The notes below the pieces were generated by a model. That model searched no databases, was not told the origin of the DNA, and saw only the letters and a list, made by a program, of their open reading frames with translations. Shown here one piece after another: positions 19,152 through 30,404 of a stretch of 64,000 nucleotides of DNA. A program made the position numbers and the translations under genes. This DNA comes from Nocardia puris (lineage in GTDB: Bacteria; Actinomycetota; Actinomycetes; Mycobacteriales; Mycobacteriaceae). The DNA lies in the NCBI RefSeq assembly GCF_003315035.1, contig NZ_QNRE01000007.1, forward strand, positions 186,001 through 250,000, given 5' to 3'. The first letter of the stretch is position 1; the number at the start of each line of letters is the position of its first letter.

Positions 19152-21449
19152 TCACCGCAGCGCGGCCAGCACCTCCGGCAACTCCTCGGAGTGCACCACC
19201 GCGAGCCGCTGGGTGGCGCGGGTCAGCGCGACGTACAGGTCGTTGAGCCCGCGCGGCGACTCCGCCAGGATCTGCCCCGGCTCCACCAGGTACACCGCGT
19301 CGAACTCCAGGCCCTTGACGTCGTGCACGGTGAGCACGCGCACCGATTCGCCCGCCACGTCGCCCAGTTCGGCCACCAGCGGGTGCGGCGCGATGACCGC
19401 CGTGGTGCCCGGCCCGCGCTCCTGCGCGACCAGGCGCGTGACCGTCTCGCGCACCCGCTCGGCCGGGACCCGGTGCGCGCGCGGCGGATTGCCGGTCTCG
19501 CGCACCGACCGCGGTGCCGACGCGCCGGGGTCGATCGCGGCGAGCACGTCGGCCGCGACCGCCATGATCTCGGCGGGCGTGCGGTAGTTCACCGTGAGTT
19601 CGGTGAGCTTCCAGCGTTGCGCCACATAGGGTTCCAGCATCCGCTGCCACGACGACGCGCCCGCCGGATCGCCCGTCTGCGCGACATCGCCCACCACGGT
19701 GATCCACCGGTTCGGGATGCGGCGCATCACCATGCGCCACGCCATCTCCGACAGCTCCTGCGCCTCGTCCACGATGACGTGCCCGTAGGTCCAGGTGCGG
19801 TCGCCCGCGGCGCGTTCGGCGGTGGTCTGGCGGGCGCGCACGTCCTGGCGCTCGGCGAGCTGGCTCGCGTCGATGAGGTCGTAGGCCATCAGGATCTCGG
19901 GGTCGAGTTCGTCCTCGAGATCCTGCGGTGCGGAACCGGTGAGGATGTCCAGGGCGTCCTGCGCCTCGGCCAGCTGCGCGCGCCAGCGGCGGCGGGCGCG
20001 CTCGCGCTCCTCGGTGTCGTCCACGCCGAGCAGTTCGGCCAGTTCGTCCAGCAGCGGCGCGTCGGCGGCGCTGAACTCGCCGCTGGCGGGGCGCACGAGT
20101 TCCGCGCGGTCCTGCTCCGGCATCGACCCGGCGACCCGGGTCAGGCGCTCGGGATCGGCGAACAGGTCGCTGAGCACCTGCTGGGGCGACAGGATCGGCC
20201 AGAGCCGCCCGATCGCGGCCTGCACCTCGGGATCGGACTTCATCTCGTCGCGGATCTCGGCCAGATCGGTGCGGCTGAGCAAACTCGGGCCGCCGGAGAG
20301 GTCGGCGCCCATGGTCTGGGCGAGCTGGTCGGTGAGCGCGTCGATCACCGAACTCGCGAAGATCGGGCGGGCCAGGTTGTGCGGGCGGCGCGAGGAGCGG
20401 GCCCGGCCGCGCGCCTTGGTGGCGATCTTCTTGTCCAGCGTCACCGGGTAGCCGTCGAAACTGAGCCGGATCGGCTGGGCGGGCACTTCCTGACGGTCGC
20501 GCACCGCCTGTTTGAGCACGTCCACGATGGCCAGTGAGCCCTTGATCTCGCCGGCCCGCAGCGAATCCTCGCGGGTCGCCTTCACCCCCGGATACAGATC
20601 ACCGATGGTGGACAGCAGTACACCGGTCTCGCCGAGCGAGGGCAGCACCTGGCCGATGTAGTCGAGGAAGGTGGCGTTGGGGCCGATGATCAGCACGCCG
20701 CTCTTGGCCAGCTGCTGGCGGAACGTGTAGAGCAGGTAGGCGGCGCGGTGCAGCGCGACGGCGGTCTTGCCGGTGCCTGGCCCGCCCTGCACGACGAGCA
20801 CGCTCTTGTGCTCGGAGCGGATGATGGCGTCCTGCTCGCTCTGGATGGTCTCCACGATGTCGTTCATGTGACCGGTGCGCGCCGCGTTGAGCGCCGTGAG
20901 CAGCGCGCTCTCGCTGCCGACGCCGGCCGCGCCGTCGGCGATCCCGGCCCGCCGCGCCGCGTCCAGGTCCAGGTACTCGTCGTTGACGGCGGTGACCTTG
21001 CGGTTGCGGGTGCGCAGGTGACGGCGCCGGGTGACGCCGTCGGGCGCGGCGGTGGTGGCCAGGTAGAACGGGCGGGCCAGCGGCGCGCGCCAGTCCAGCA
21101 GCAGGGTGGCGTAGTCGTCCTGCTCGTCGAGAATGCCGAGCCTGCCGATGTAGCGGGGTTCGTCGTCGCCGTCGAGGTCGATGCGGCCGAAACACAGGCC
21201 GTGTTCGGCGGCGTCGTATTTGGCCAGGTCCTCGGTGTAGAGCTGGGTGAACGATTCGCGTTCGCTGCGGGCCTGCGGGGTGCCACCGTTCTCCAGCAGC
21301 ACGGTGCGCAGCCGGTTCTCGGCGTAGCTGCGCATCCCGTCGAGGCGGTCGTAGAGCACCGTCAGGTAGTCCTGCTCGGCGTCGATCTCGCGGTTCCGCT
21401 CGGCGGTGCCCTCGGTCGCGGCACGGTCCCTGGTGAAGCGGTCGGGCAA
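19152..21449 (-). CDS. helD: RNA polymerase-associated helicase HelD
   Basis: A 765-residue superfamily 1 ATPase of the actinobacterial HelD class. The N-terminal coiled coil (EQDYLTVLYDRLDGMRSYAENRL) is the arm that enters the polymerase secondary channel; the Walker A motif GGPGTGKT is at residues 222-229; Walker B is HVIVDEAQELSEMAW; the C-terminal motifs are VNYRTPAEI, VLTVHDVKGLEFDAV and YVALTRATQRL. HelD recycles stalled RNA polymerase, and related HelR proteins displace rifamycins. The start is a TTG at 21449 with AAGGAG six to seven bases upstream. The rifamycin-associated element was not found upstream. Confidence 0.9.
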   Translation of the reverse strand: MPDRFTRDRAATEGTAERNREIDAEQDYLTVLYDRLDGMRSYAENRLRTVLLENGGTPQARSERESFTQLYTEDLAKYDAAEHGLCFGRIDLDGDDEPRYIGRLGILDEQDDYATLLLDWRAPLARPFYLATTAAPDGVTRRRHLRTRNRKVTAVNDEYLDLDAARRAGIADGAAGVGSESALLTALNAARTGHMNDIVETIQSEQDAIIRSEHKSVLVVQGGPGTGKTAVALHRAAYLLYTFRQQLAKSGVLIIGPNATFLDYIGQVLPSLGETGVLLSTIGDLYPGVKATREDSLRAGEIKGSLAIVDVLKQAVRDRQEVPAQPIRLSFDGYPVTLDKKIATKARGRARSSRRPHNLARPIFASSVIDALTDQLAQTMGADLSGGPSLLSRTDLAEIRDEMKSDPEVQAAIGRLWPILSPQQVLSDLFADPERLTRVAGSMPEQDRAELVRPASGEFSAADAPLLDELAELLGVDDTEERERARRRWRAQLAEAQDALDILTGSAPQDLEDELDPEILMAYDLIDASQLAERQDVRARQTTAERAAGDRTWTYGHVIVDEAQELSEMAWRMVMRRIPNRWITVVGDVAQTGDPAGASSWQRMLEPYVAQRWKLTELTVNYRTPAEIMAVAADVLAAIDPGASAPRSVRETGNPPRAHRVPAERVRETVTRLVAQERGPGTTAVIAPHPLVAELGDVAGESVRVLTVHDVKGLEFDAVYLVEPGQILAESPRGLNDLYVALTRATQRLAVVHSEELPEVLAALR

Positions 21450-21479
21450 ACTGAACTCCTTGTCACCGCGATGAGCCGG

Positions 21480-21503
21480 GCGTGCGCCGATCCTTGCGCA
21501 CGC
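21480..21503. promoter_or_regulatory. inverted repeat upstream of helD
   Basis: GCGTGCGC and GCGCACGC form a perfect eight-base stem around eight bases, 31 bases upstream of the helD start. It lies between helD and the end of the co-directional ABM gene, so it could be an operator, a leader hairpin or a terminator of the upstream pair; there is no T-run in either direction. Confidence 0.45.
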
Positions 21504-21524
21504 GCGAAAACAGAACTGTCGAGT

Positions 21525-21869
21525 CTACTGCGCCGCGGGCGGGTGCGCCGTCGTCGCAGGTCCGGTGGGTGCGTCGGCGAGACGCACCGGGGCGTAGTGG
21601 CGGACGTCGGGGAACGGGTCGTAGAAGTGGTGCAGCAGTTCCTTCCAGCGCCGGTACTGCGGGGAGCCGCGGAAGCCGACCACGTGATCGGCGAGCGTGT
21701 CCCATTCGACGAGCAGCAGGTAGTGGCCGGGTTCCTCCACGCACCGCGACAGCGAGAGCGACCGGAATCCGGGCATGCCCGCGATGATCGGGCGCGCCTC
21801 GGCGAACGCGGTTTCGAAGGCGTCGGCGAGCTCCGGCCGGACCGGCAGCAGCGCCTGTTCGATGATCAT
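21525..21869 (-). CDS. antibiotic biosynthesis monooxygenase-type (ABM) small protein
   Basis: A 114-residue dimeric alpha-beta-barrel-type protein, recognised from IIEQALLPVRPELADAFETAF and the tryptophan-containing strand HYLLLVEWDTLADHV, then FRGSPQYRRWKELL. Members include heme-degrading and quinone-forming monooxygenases and many uncharacterised stress proteins. Its ATG overlaps the GGDEF stop (ATGA), so the two genes are translated from one mRNA. The C-terminal tail is Pro/Ala-rich and likely disordered. Confidence 0.8.
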   Translation of the reverse strand: MIIEQALLPVRPELADAFETAFAEARPIIAGMPGFRSLSLSRCVEEPGHYLLLVEWDTLADHVVGFRGSPQYRRWKELLHHFYDPFPDVRHYAPVRLADAPTGPATTAHPPAAQ

Positions 21870-23200
21870 CCGGTCGAGCCGGTGCGCGCTTTGGCCACGC
21901 CGCTCTCCCGGTGGCCGGGCGGTTTGGCCTGGTACATGGCCTGATCGGCGTCGTGCAGGACGGCCTCGGGCGTGCGGCGGTCGCCGGGGGTGAGTTCGGT
22001 CACGCCGATGGAGGCGTCCACGGCGATGCGATGGCCGCGCGCCACGATCGGCTCGGACATGGTGGTGCGCAGACGCGTGACCAGGGTGTCCACGTCGACG
22101 CGTCGCCCGCGCCCGGCCAGCAGCACCAGGAACTCGTCGCCGCCCAGCCTGCCGACCAGGTCGTCGCCGCGCAGCGCGCGCTGGAGCCGCTGCGCCACGA
22201 TCTGCAGGACGGTGTCGCCGATGGCGTGGCCGAGGGTGTCGTTGATCGCCTTGAATCCGTCCAGGTCGATGAACAGCACCGTCGAGTAGGGCAGGTCCGA
22301 ATCGGTGGCCAGGGTCGCCGCCAGCCGCGACAGCACCAGCGACCGGTTCGCCAGCCCGGTGAGCGAATCGTGGGTGGCCTGGTATTCGAGTTGCCGCCTG
22401 CTGGCGCGGAATTCGGTGATGTCGGCGAACGACGACACCGCGGGGGAGTGCGGATCGCCCGGGTTGAGCAGGCGGCTGCTGCCCGAGAGCCAGCGCCGCT
22501 GCCCGTCCAGGCGATCTATGCCGAAAATGTATCCCGAGACGGTCTCGCCGGTGGCCAGCGTGCGCGCCATCGGGTGGCGGGCCGGCGGCAGCGGCTGGGC
22601 GTTGGCGTCGAGCAGGGTGAGCGGCAGATCCTCGATGGAACGCCCGACGATGACGTCGTCGCGCTCGTGCTCGCCGCCGAAGATCCGGCGCGCCGCCGGG
22701 TTGGCCGACTCGATGCGCCCGGACCGGTCGATCACGACCACGCCCTCCTCCAGCTGCGACACCACGGTGGTGAAGTGCTGTTCGGCGCGGCGCTGGGCGT
22801 CCTCGGCGGCGCGCTGCGCGGTCAGATCGTGGATGACGACCTGGTAGGCGTGGTGGTCGTGCCACGGGGTGAGCACCGACACCGTCTCCACCGGCACCGA
22901 TTCGCCGTCCAGGCGCAGCAGCCGCATCTCGGTGGGCGCCGAGGCCGCGCCCGAGGTGGTGAGTTTGGCGATGCGGTCGAGCATGGCGGGCACCGAGTCG
23001 GGGTGCACGAACCGGGTGAGGGGTTTGCCGACGATCTGCTCCGCGCGCTCGGCGGCGAGCAGGCGGACGGTGGCCTGGTTGACGTAGACGACGATGCCGT
23101 GCTCGTGCACGCAGATCCCGTCGGGGGTGTGTTCGACCAGGGAGCGGTAGCGCTGAGCGAGTTGCTCGGCGTCCGCGATGCCGTCGGTCCTCTCACCCAC
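21866..23200 (-). CDS. PAS-PAS-GGDEF diguanylate cyclase
   Basis: A 444-residue signalling protein, cytosolic as no membrane helix is seen. Two PAS domains occupy about residues 16-125 (PDGICVHEHGIVVYVN) and 145-265 (EEGVVVIDRSGRIESANPAARRIFGG). The GGDEF domain starts at HDSLTGLANR (about 280), with FIDLDGFKAINDTLGH and an intact active-site loop RLGGDEFLVLL, so it should make cyclic di-GMP. No RxxD inhibitory site was seen next to the loop. There is no EAL domain. The start is a GTG at 23200. It is coupled to the ABM gene downstream. Confidence 0.88.
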   Translation of the reverse strand: MGERTDGIADAEQLAQRYRSLVEHTPDGICVHEHGIVVYVNQATVRLLAAERAEQIVGKPLTRFVHPDSVPAMLDRIAKLTTSGAASAPTEMRLLRLDGESVPVETVSVLTPWHDHHAYQVVIHDLTAQRAAEDAQRRAEQHFTTVVSQLEEGVVVIDRSGRIESANPAARRIFGGEHERDDVIVGRSIEDLPLTLLDANAQPLPPARHPMARTLATGETVSGYIFGIDRLDGQRRWLSGSSRLLNPGDPHSPAVSSFADITEFRASRRQLEYQATHDSLTGLANRSLVLSRLAATLATDSDLPYSTVLFIDLDGFKAINDTLGHAIGDTVLQIVAQRLQRALRGDDLVGRLGGDEFLVLLAGRGRRVDVDTLVTRLRTTMSEPIVARGHRIAVDASIGVTELTPGDRRTPEAVLHDADQAMYQAKPPGHRESGVAKARTGSTG

Positions 23201-23414
23201 TCGTCAACCCCCGATCGTCGACAGTCCTACTGCTATCTCAACACGGGTCTATTGTTGTGTCGACGCGCGAGAAATCACATCGTCGACGCGTTTGCTCGGA
23301 TCACGGTTCGGGCACTTCATCGGGTCCGGTCCGGTGATCATTACAGACCGGGTTCCCCGGGGAGCAGGTCGGACCGAGGGGGTCCGGCCCGGGAGCCGCC
23401 GAAGGAGCGATGAT

Positions 23415-24608
23415 ATGCCGGGCGCTCATCCGCCGCAGCAGGATTCTATGTCGATCGCCGGTGTCGGCGTGGTCACCGGGTACGGGTGGGGGCGCGAGTC
23501 CCTGTGGGATGGTTTGCTGAGCGGGAAGGCCGCGGCGCAATTGGAACCCGGTTACGGGCCGGGACGCGACGAACAAGCGTGGGTCGCCCTGGTCTCCGAC
23601 GGCGGCGATCCCGCGATCAGCACCAGCCGGTACGGGCGCGCCGTGCACGAGGCCGCGCGCGAGGCGATCGCCGACGCCCACGACCGCGGCTGGCGGCCGG
23701 GCCGCACCGTCGGCCTGCTGCACGCCATCGTGCTGGGCGACGTGGTGAATTGGCGCGATTTCTACCTGATCGACGAGGGGCACCGCCGCTCCCGCGATTA
23801 CATGCGGCTGCTGCCGTCCACGCCGATCTCGGTGGTGATGCAGGAGTACGGATTCCACGGACCGTCGATGAACGTGTCGGCGGCGTGCAGCTCGGCCAAC
23901 GTCGCGCTCATCACCGCGAAACTGTGGCTGGACAGCGGCATCGCCGACGACGTGATCTGCGTGGCCACCGATATGTCGGCCACCCCCGACATGGTCGAGC
24001 ACTTCGTGCGCCTCGGCGCGGCCGTCACCGACAGCGATCCGCTGGAGGCGTGCCGTCCCTTCCAAGAGGGCAGCCGCGGGTTCGGCTTCGCGGAGGCGTC
24101 GGTGGCGTTCGTGCTCACCCGGCGCGCCGAGAGACCGTACGCCGCCGTGCTCGGCGGCGGCATGACCAACGACGCTTATCACGTGGTCTCGGTGGACCCC
24201 GGCCACACGCACATCCTCGACTGCGCCGCGCGGGCGCTGGCCGCGGCCGGCGTCACCGCCGACGACATCGCCTATCTGAACGCGCACGGCACCGGTACCG
24301 CGCAATGCGAAGCGGCCGAACGAGCCCTGCTCACCGGGGTGCTCGGCGACCGCGCGCGCCCGTACGCGCTCAAGCCGCTCACCGGCCACAGCCAGGGCGC
24401 GGCCGCCGCCGTCGAGGTCGCGGTCGCGGCGATGGCCTACGAACGGGGCGTACTACCGGCCCCGCCGATCGTCTCCCCGGTGCACCACCCGCTGCTCCTG
24501 GATGGGCCGACGCCGCTCGAGGGGGGCTTGACGCTGAAGTCCTCGCTTGGCATGGGCGGGCACAACTCGATGCTGGTGCTCGGGCCGTCCGGCTACTCGC
24601 GGGGCTGA
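23415..24608 (+). CDS. orphan beta-ketoacyl synthase (FabF-like)
   Basis: A 397-residue stand-alone ketosynthase, which would condense acyl chains with malonyl units. The catalytic triad is intact: Cys158 in VSAACSSANVAL, His291 in LNAHGTGTAQCEA and His325 in KPLTGHSQGAAAA, with the conserved Lys320. GAAGGAG lies upstream of the ATG at 23415; another in-frame ATG at 23448 is possible. There is no acyl carrier protein, ketoreductase or malonyltransferase nearby, so the carrier must come from elsewhere. The last 35 bases of the gene recur in tandem after the stop. Confidence 0.85.
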   Translation: MPGAHPPQQDSMSIAGVGVVTGYGWGRESLWDGLLSGKAAAQLEPGYGPGRDEQAWVALVSDGGDPAISTSRYGRAVHEAAREAIADAHDRGWRPGRTVGLLHAIVLGDVVNWRDFYLIDEGHRRSRDYMRLLPSTPISVVMQEYGFHGPSMNVSAACSSANVALITAKLWLDSGIADDVICVATDMSATPDMVEHFVRLGAAVTDSDPLEACRPFQEGSRGFGFAEASVAFVLTRRAERPYAAVLGGGMTNDAYHVVSVDPGHTHILDCAARALAAAGVTADDIAYLNAHGTGTAQCEAAERALLTGVLGDRARPYALKPLTGHSQGAAAAVEVAVAAMAYERGVLPAPPIVSPVHHPLLLDGPTPLEGGLTLKSSLGMGGHNSMLVLGPSGYSRG

Positions 24609-24747
24609 TGGTGCTCGGTCCGTTCGGCCAGCCGGGCGGCTGATGGCGCTTGGTCCGTTCGGCTACCGGCGCGGCTGACCGTGCTTCGGTCTGTTGGGCT
24701 ACTCGCGGTTGACGGTGCTCGGGCTGTCGGGCTGTCGGCGCGGGCGA
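24574..24747 (+). repeat. 35-bp tandem repeats of the ketosynthase gene's 3' end
   Basis: Five units: 24574-24608 (the end of the coding sequence, with its TGA), 24609-24643, 24644-24678, 24679-24712 (34 bp) and 24713-24747. Most begin TGGTGCTCGG or a near variant and end in GCTGA. Units two and three keep TGA at the end; units four and five have decayed. The unit does not keep the gene's frame beyond the first stop. Confidence 0.8.
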
Positions 24748-24786
24748 CGGCGCCTCGGACCCCCGACTCTCGCTCGACCCCCGCGC

Positions 24787-26559
<1,773 letters not shown>

Positions 26560-26583
26560 CTAATTCGCGAGTCTGTTCCCGAT

Positions 26584-26603
26584 CAGAGGACTTTCGGCCC
26601 TGT
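26584..26603. promoter_or_regulatory. DevR (DosR)-box-like site
   Basis: CAGAGGACTTTCGGCCCTGT. The DosR consensus core is GGACT-WW-AGTCCC; here GGACT, TT, G and CCC match, with two mismatches inside the core and divergent flanks. It lies 61 bases upstream of the S30AE gene and about 70 bases from the devS start, a fitting place. Confidence 0.5.
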
Positions 26604-26664
26604 TCGCGACGGCGTCACGGAGGTGGGATATGCGCACTGGGTGATTTGAGAGTAGAGGTGTCCT

Positions 26665-27459
26665 ATGTATTCATCGCGCTCGCTGTACTCCTCGGAACAC
26701 TGGTCCAGCGCCGCCGACCCCGATCTGGCGGTGACCACCCGCGGTGCGGTGCCGCCCGCCGATGTGACGAGGGCGGTGCGCGCGATCGGCCGCGTCCTGC
26801 GCCGCCACCACCTCGATGTGCCCGCCCGCGTCCGGGTGACCGCGCCGCCCGAGCCGGACGCGCCCACCGTGGTGCAGGCCAACGTGCGCCTGCACGACAC
26901 CCCGGCGCGCGTGCAGGTCACCGGGCCGCGCGGTTTCGCGGTGACCTTCGCGGTGGAGCGGCTGGACCGCCAGCTCACTCGCCTACTGGCCAGGCAGAGC
27001 CGGGACTGGCCCGATCCGGCGCGCCCGCCGCTGGCCGAGGTCACCGAGGAGCGCCCGATCATCCGGCGCAAGGAGTGCGAGCTGCTCACCGGCACCCCGT
27101 CGGAGGCCACGTCGGTGATGGACGCGATGGACTACGATGCCTACCTGTTCACCGACGCGCAGACCGGCGAGGACGCCGTCGTGCACTGGTCCGAACCGCT
27201 CGGCGTGCACCTGGTGCGCCAGCGCAGTGCGGTGCACCCGCTGGCGGCCGCCGACCGGCCGCTCACCGTGAGTTCCCTTCCGCTGACCGTGGATTCGGCG
27301 CCCGCGCCGCAGCTCACCGAGGACGAGGCCGCGCTGCGCCTGTGCCGCAACGGATTGCCGTTCCTGTTCTTCACCGAACGCGCCACCCAGCGCGGAAACC
27401 TGCTCTACCGCCGTTACGACGGCGATCTCACGCTCGTCACGCCCGCCGAGAACGCCTGA
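26665..27459 (+). CDS. S30AE/HPF-family ribosome-associated factor, RafH-like
   Basis: A 264-residue protein related to hibernation-promoting factors. Residues 20-115 look like a divergent S30AE RNA-binding domain (VTRAVRAIGRVLRRHHLD and AVTFAVERLDRQLTRLLAR). Two copies of the S30AE C-terminal module follow: DAYLFTDAQTGEDAVVHW (about residues 153-170) and FLFFTERATQRGNLLYRRYDG (in part, about 230-250). This two-module layout recalls the DosR-regulated mycobacterial factor RafH. With devS, devR and a DevR-box-like site around it, it probably stabilises ribosomes under hypoxia. The ribosome site is weak (AGAGGTGTCCT). Confidence 0.75.
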   Translation: MYSSRSLYSSEHWSSAADPDLAVTTRGAVPPADVTRAVRAIGRVLRRHHLDVPARVRVTAPPEPDAPTVVQANVRLHDTPARVQVTGPRGFAVTFAVERLDRQLTRLLARQSRDWPDPARPPLAEVTEERPIIRRKECELLTGTPSEATSVMDAMDYDAYLFTDAQTGEDAVVHWSEPLGVHLVRQRSAVHPLAAADRPLTVSSLPLTVDSAPAPQLTEDEAALRLCRNGLPFLFFTERATQRGNLLYRRYDGDLTLVTPAENA

Positions 27460-27472
27460 GCGGCAGTCGGTC

Positions 27473-28105
27473 TCAGCGCTCGCGCAGCTTCGACGCGAGC
27501 ACCGCCGCCTGCGTGCGCCGCTCCATCCCCAGCTTCGCCAGCAGCCGGGACACGTAGTTCTTGACGGTCTTCTCCGCCAGGAACATGCGCGCCGCGATCT
27601 GCCGATTGGTCAGCCCCTCGCCGAGCAGCGCGAGCAGCCTGCGCTCCTGTTCGGTGAGACCGGCCAGCGGCCCGTCCTCGGTGACGCCGCCGCGCAGGCG
27701 CGCCTTGAGCGCGGTCGCGGCGCGGGTGTCCAGCAGCGAGCGGCCCGCGCCCACCGCCTTGATCGCCTCGGCCAGCTCCATGCCCTTGATGTTCTTCACC
27801 ACGTAGCCGCCCGCACCGGCCAGGATCGCGTCCAGCATGGCGTGCTCGTCGGTGTAGGAGGTGAGGATCAGGCAGCGCAGGCCGTCGATCTCGGCGAGCA
27901 GGTCCCGGCACAGCTCGATGCCGTTACCGTCGGGCAGGCGCACATCGAGCACCGCCACGTCGGGGCGCAGCGACCGGATGCCCGACATCGCCTGTGCCAC
28001 ATCGCCCGCCTCGCCGATGACGGTGAGTTCGGGATCGCTCTCGAGTAGATCGATCAGGCCGCGTCGCACGATCTCGTGGTCGTCCACCAGGAATACCCTG
28101 AGCAC
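27473..28105 (-). CDS. devR: DevR/DosR response regulator
   Basis: A 210-residue NarL-type response regulator nearly matching mycobacterial DevR throughout. The receiver has Asp54 ([11 protein letters not shown]), Thr82 (LILTSYT) and Lys104 ([11 protein letters not shown]). The LuxR-type helix-turn-helix is at about 145-200, including [20 protein letters not shown] and [15 protein letters not shown]. The GTG at 28105 has AGGAGG six bases upstream. It is convergent with the S30AE gene and should be phosphorylated by the nearby DevS-like kinase. Confidence 0.95.
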   Translation of the reverse strand: MLRVFLVDDHEIVRRGLIDLLESDPELTVIGEAGDVAQAMSGIRSLRPDVAVLDVRLPDGNGIELCRDLLAEIDGLRCLILTSYTDEHAMLDAILAGAGGYVVKNIKGMELAEAIKAVGAGRSLLDTRAATALKARLRGGVTEDGPLAGLTEQERRLLALLGEGLTNRQIAARMFLAEKTVKNYVSRLLAKLGMERRTQAAVLASKLRER

Positions 28106-28327
28106 CCCGGCCCTCCTCGCCGTCATCCCCCGAGCCAACCTAGCGCGTGCGCGCGCACCGCGTCCCGTGAACGGCCGCGCGAAAGCCGGTGGGCTTGTTG
28201 ATCTTTCCGAGTATGCTGGACATCCGGTATCGCACGCACGGAAGTTGTAGCCGATGGTCCACTCGGCGGCAGGGGGTTCCACGGGGTCGGGTGGCGTGCG
28301 CGGGGCGCGATCACATGAGGTACCGGC

Positions 28328-30364
28328 ATGAGCGCGCCGTCGGTGATGCTGGTCGAGGGGTCCACATTCTGCCTCAGCCGCGGCGGTGGCACGATCGCCG
28401 CCGACCGTGCCGAGGGACTGTTCGTCCGTGACACCCGCGTGCTGTCGGGCTGGCGGCTCACGGTGAACGGCCACGCCCCGCAACCGCTCGGCGTGCGCCC
28501 CGCCGAACCGTTCAGCGCCACCCTGCTGCTGCGCACCCCGCCGCCCGAGGGCCGGGCCGACAGCGCCGCCCTGGTCACCGTCGCGCGACACGTCGGCGAC
28601 GGCATGCGCGAGGACCTCACCGTCCGCAACCTCGCGGGCACCGCGTTCGACTGCGTCCTCGCCCTAGAAGTGGACGCCGACTTCGCCGACCTCTTCGCTG
28701 TCAAGGACGGGCGCGACGCCGCCTGCGCCACCGAGATCCGTTGCGGCGAAGGCGCACTCGACATCGCGGCCGCACCGGGGCTCGCCGTCACCGTCCGCGC
28801 GGCCGGCGCCACCGCCGTGGGCCGCGCGCTGCGCTGGCGGTTGCGGCTCCCGCCGCGCGGCACCTGGACCGGCTGCGTCCAGTACCTGCCGCACCTCGGT
28901 GACGAGGAGATCACCCCCGGCCACCCGTGCGGCGTCGCCGTGGCCGACAGCGCGCCGGCGCGCCGGTTGCGCGACTGGTACGCATCCGCCCCGGTCGTCG
29001 GCACCGCCGACCACACGCTGTCGGCCGTGCTGCACCGCACCCTCGCCGATCTCGGCGCGCTGCGCCTCGCCGACGGCGACCGCACCGCCGTCGCGGCCGG
29101 CGCGCCCTGGTACATGGCGCTGTTCGGCCGCGACTCGCTGCTCACCTCGTGGATGTCACTGCCCCTGGACACCGCGCCCGCGCTCGGCACCCTGCGCACC
29201 CTCGCCGATCTCCAGGGCACCCGCGCGGACCCCGTCACCGAGGAACAGCCCGGACGCATCCCGCACGAGGTGCGCGTCGGGCGCGCCGCGGCCCGGCTGC
29301 CCGGGGGCGCGCCGGTCTACTACGGCACCGCCGACGCCACGCCGCTGTTCGTGATGCTCCTCGGCGAACTGAACCGCTGGGGCCTGGACCCGGCCGACCG
29401 CGACGCGCTGCTCCCGCACGCCGACCGCGCGATCGATTGGATCGAACGCTACGGCGACGCGGACGGCGACGGCTTCGTCGAATATCGCCGCACCGGCGAC
29501 ACCGGGCTCGGCAACCAGGGCTGGAAGGACTCGTGGGACGGCGTCACCTTCGCCGACGGCTCCCTGCCCGAGGCGCCCATCGCGCTCGCCGAGGTGCAGG
29601 GCTACGCCTACGCCGCCTACCTCGCCAGGGCCGCGCTCGCCGACGACACCGGCGACACCGCGACCGCCACCCGCCTGCGCGCCGCCGCCGCGCGCCTGAA
29701 GGAGGCGTTCGACGCGGCGTTCTGGCTGCCCGACCGCGGCTGGTACGCCCTGGGCCTGGATCGCGACAAGCGTCCCATCGACGCTCTCACCTCGAATATC
29801 GGCCACTGCCTGTGGACCGGCATCGCCGACGAGGACAAGGCCGCGCTCGTCGCCGACCGGCTGCTCGCCCCGGACATGTTCAGCGGCTGGGGCATCCGCA
29901 CCCTGTCCGCGGAGATGGGCGCCTACAACCCCGTCAGCTACCACAACGGATCGGTGTGGCCGCACGACAACGCCCTGTGCGCCGCCGGGCTGGCCCGCTA
30001 CGGATTCACCGCGCACGCGGCCCGCGTCGCCGAGGCCGTTCTCGACGCGGCCGCCCACTTCGACCACCGGTTGCCGGAACTGTTCTGCGGTTTCGATCGT
30101 TCGGAATTCGACGCACCCGTGCCGTATCCCACCTCCTGTTCGCCGCAGGCGTGGGCGGCCGCCGCGCCCCTGCTGTTCCTGCGCGCGCTGCTGCGGCTGG
30201 AACCCGAGGCCGACGGGGTGCGCGTCGCTCCGGCCGTGCCCGACCGGTACCTGCCGCTGCGCATCCGCGGCGTGCGGGTGGGGGCGGGCACGGTGCACGT
30301 CACCGTGGACGAGCGCGGCACCCGGGTGCGCGGCACCGCCGACGGGGTCCGCCGGGCCGGGTGA
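28328..30364 (+). CDS. glycogen-debranching-type glycoside hydrolase (amylo-alpha-1,6-glucosidase-like)
   Basis: A 678-residue enzyme with an N-terminal beta domain of the debranching GDE_N type (residues about 5-195, [32 protein letters not shown]) and a C-terminal (alpha/alpha)6-barrel (about 240-610; [47 protein letters not shown]). Acidic residues in RDSLL and WKDSWDG are candidates for catalysis. Proteins of this kind debranch glycogen or hydrolyse related glucosides. It is divergent from devR, so a role in storage-carbon use during oxygen limitation is an inference. A GAGGT ribosome site precedes the ATG. Confidence 0.8.
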   Translation: MSAPSVMLVEGSTFCLSRGGGTIAADRAEGLFVRDTRVLSGWRLTVNGHAPQPLGVRPAEPFSATLLLRTPPPEGRADSAALVTVARHVGDGMREDLTVRNLAGTAFDCVLALEVDADFADLFAVKDGRDAACATEIRCGEGALDIAAAPGLAVTVRAAGATAVGRALRWRLRLPPRGTWTGCVQYLPHLGDEEITPGHPCGVAVADSAPARRLRDWYASAPVVGTADHTLSAVLHRTLADLGALRLADGDRTAVAAGAPWYMALFGRDSLLTSWMSLPLDTAPALGTLRTLADLQGTRADPVTEEQPGRIPHEVRVGRAAARLPGGAPVYYGTADATPLFVMLLGELNRWGLDPADRDALLPHADRAIDWIERYGDADGDGFVEYRRTGDTGLGNQGWKDSWDGVTFADGSLPEAPIALAEVQGYAYAAYLARAALADDTGDTATATRLRAAAARLKEAFDAAFWLPDRGWYALGLDRDKRPIDALTSNIGHCLWTGIADEDKAALVADRLLAPDMFSGWGIRTLSAEMGAYNPVSYHNGSVWPHDNALCAAGLARYGFTAHAARVAEAVLDAAAHFDHRLPELFCGFDRSEFDAPVPYPTSCSPQAWAAAAPLLFLRALLRLEPEADGVRVAPAVPDRYLPLRIRGVRVGAGTVHVTVDERGTRVRGTADGVRRAG

Positions 30365-30404
30365 ACCGGCGCCGGATCGTGCGCTTCGCCTCGCGCCGCG
30401 AAAC

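Noticed and set aside
21450-21530. Possible rifamycin-associated element upstream of helD
   Set aside because: The element known for HelR-type genes is a 19-base imperfect inverted repeat of the GGGGCTTGC/GCAAGGCCC type; the repeat here is GCGTGCGC/GCGCACGC and does not match.
24574-24747. CRISPR-like array in the 35-bp repeats
   Set aside because: The units adjoin without spacers, decay gradually and derive from the ketosynthase gene end; no cas genes are present.
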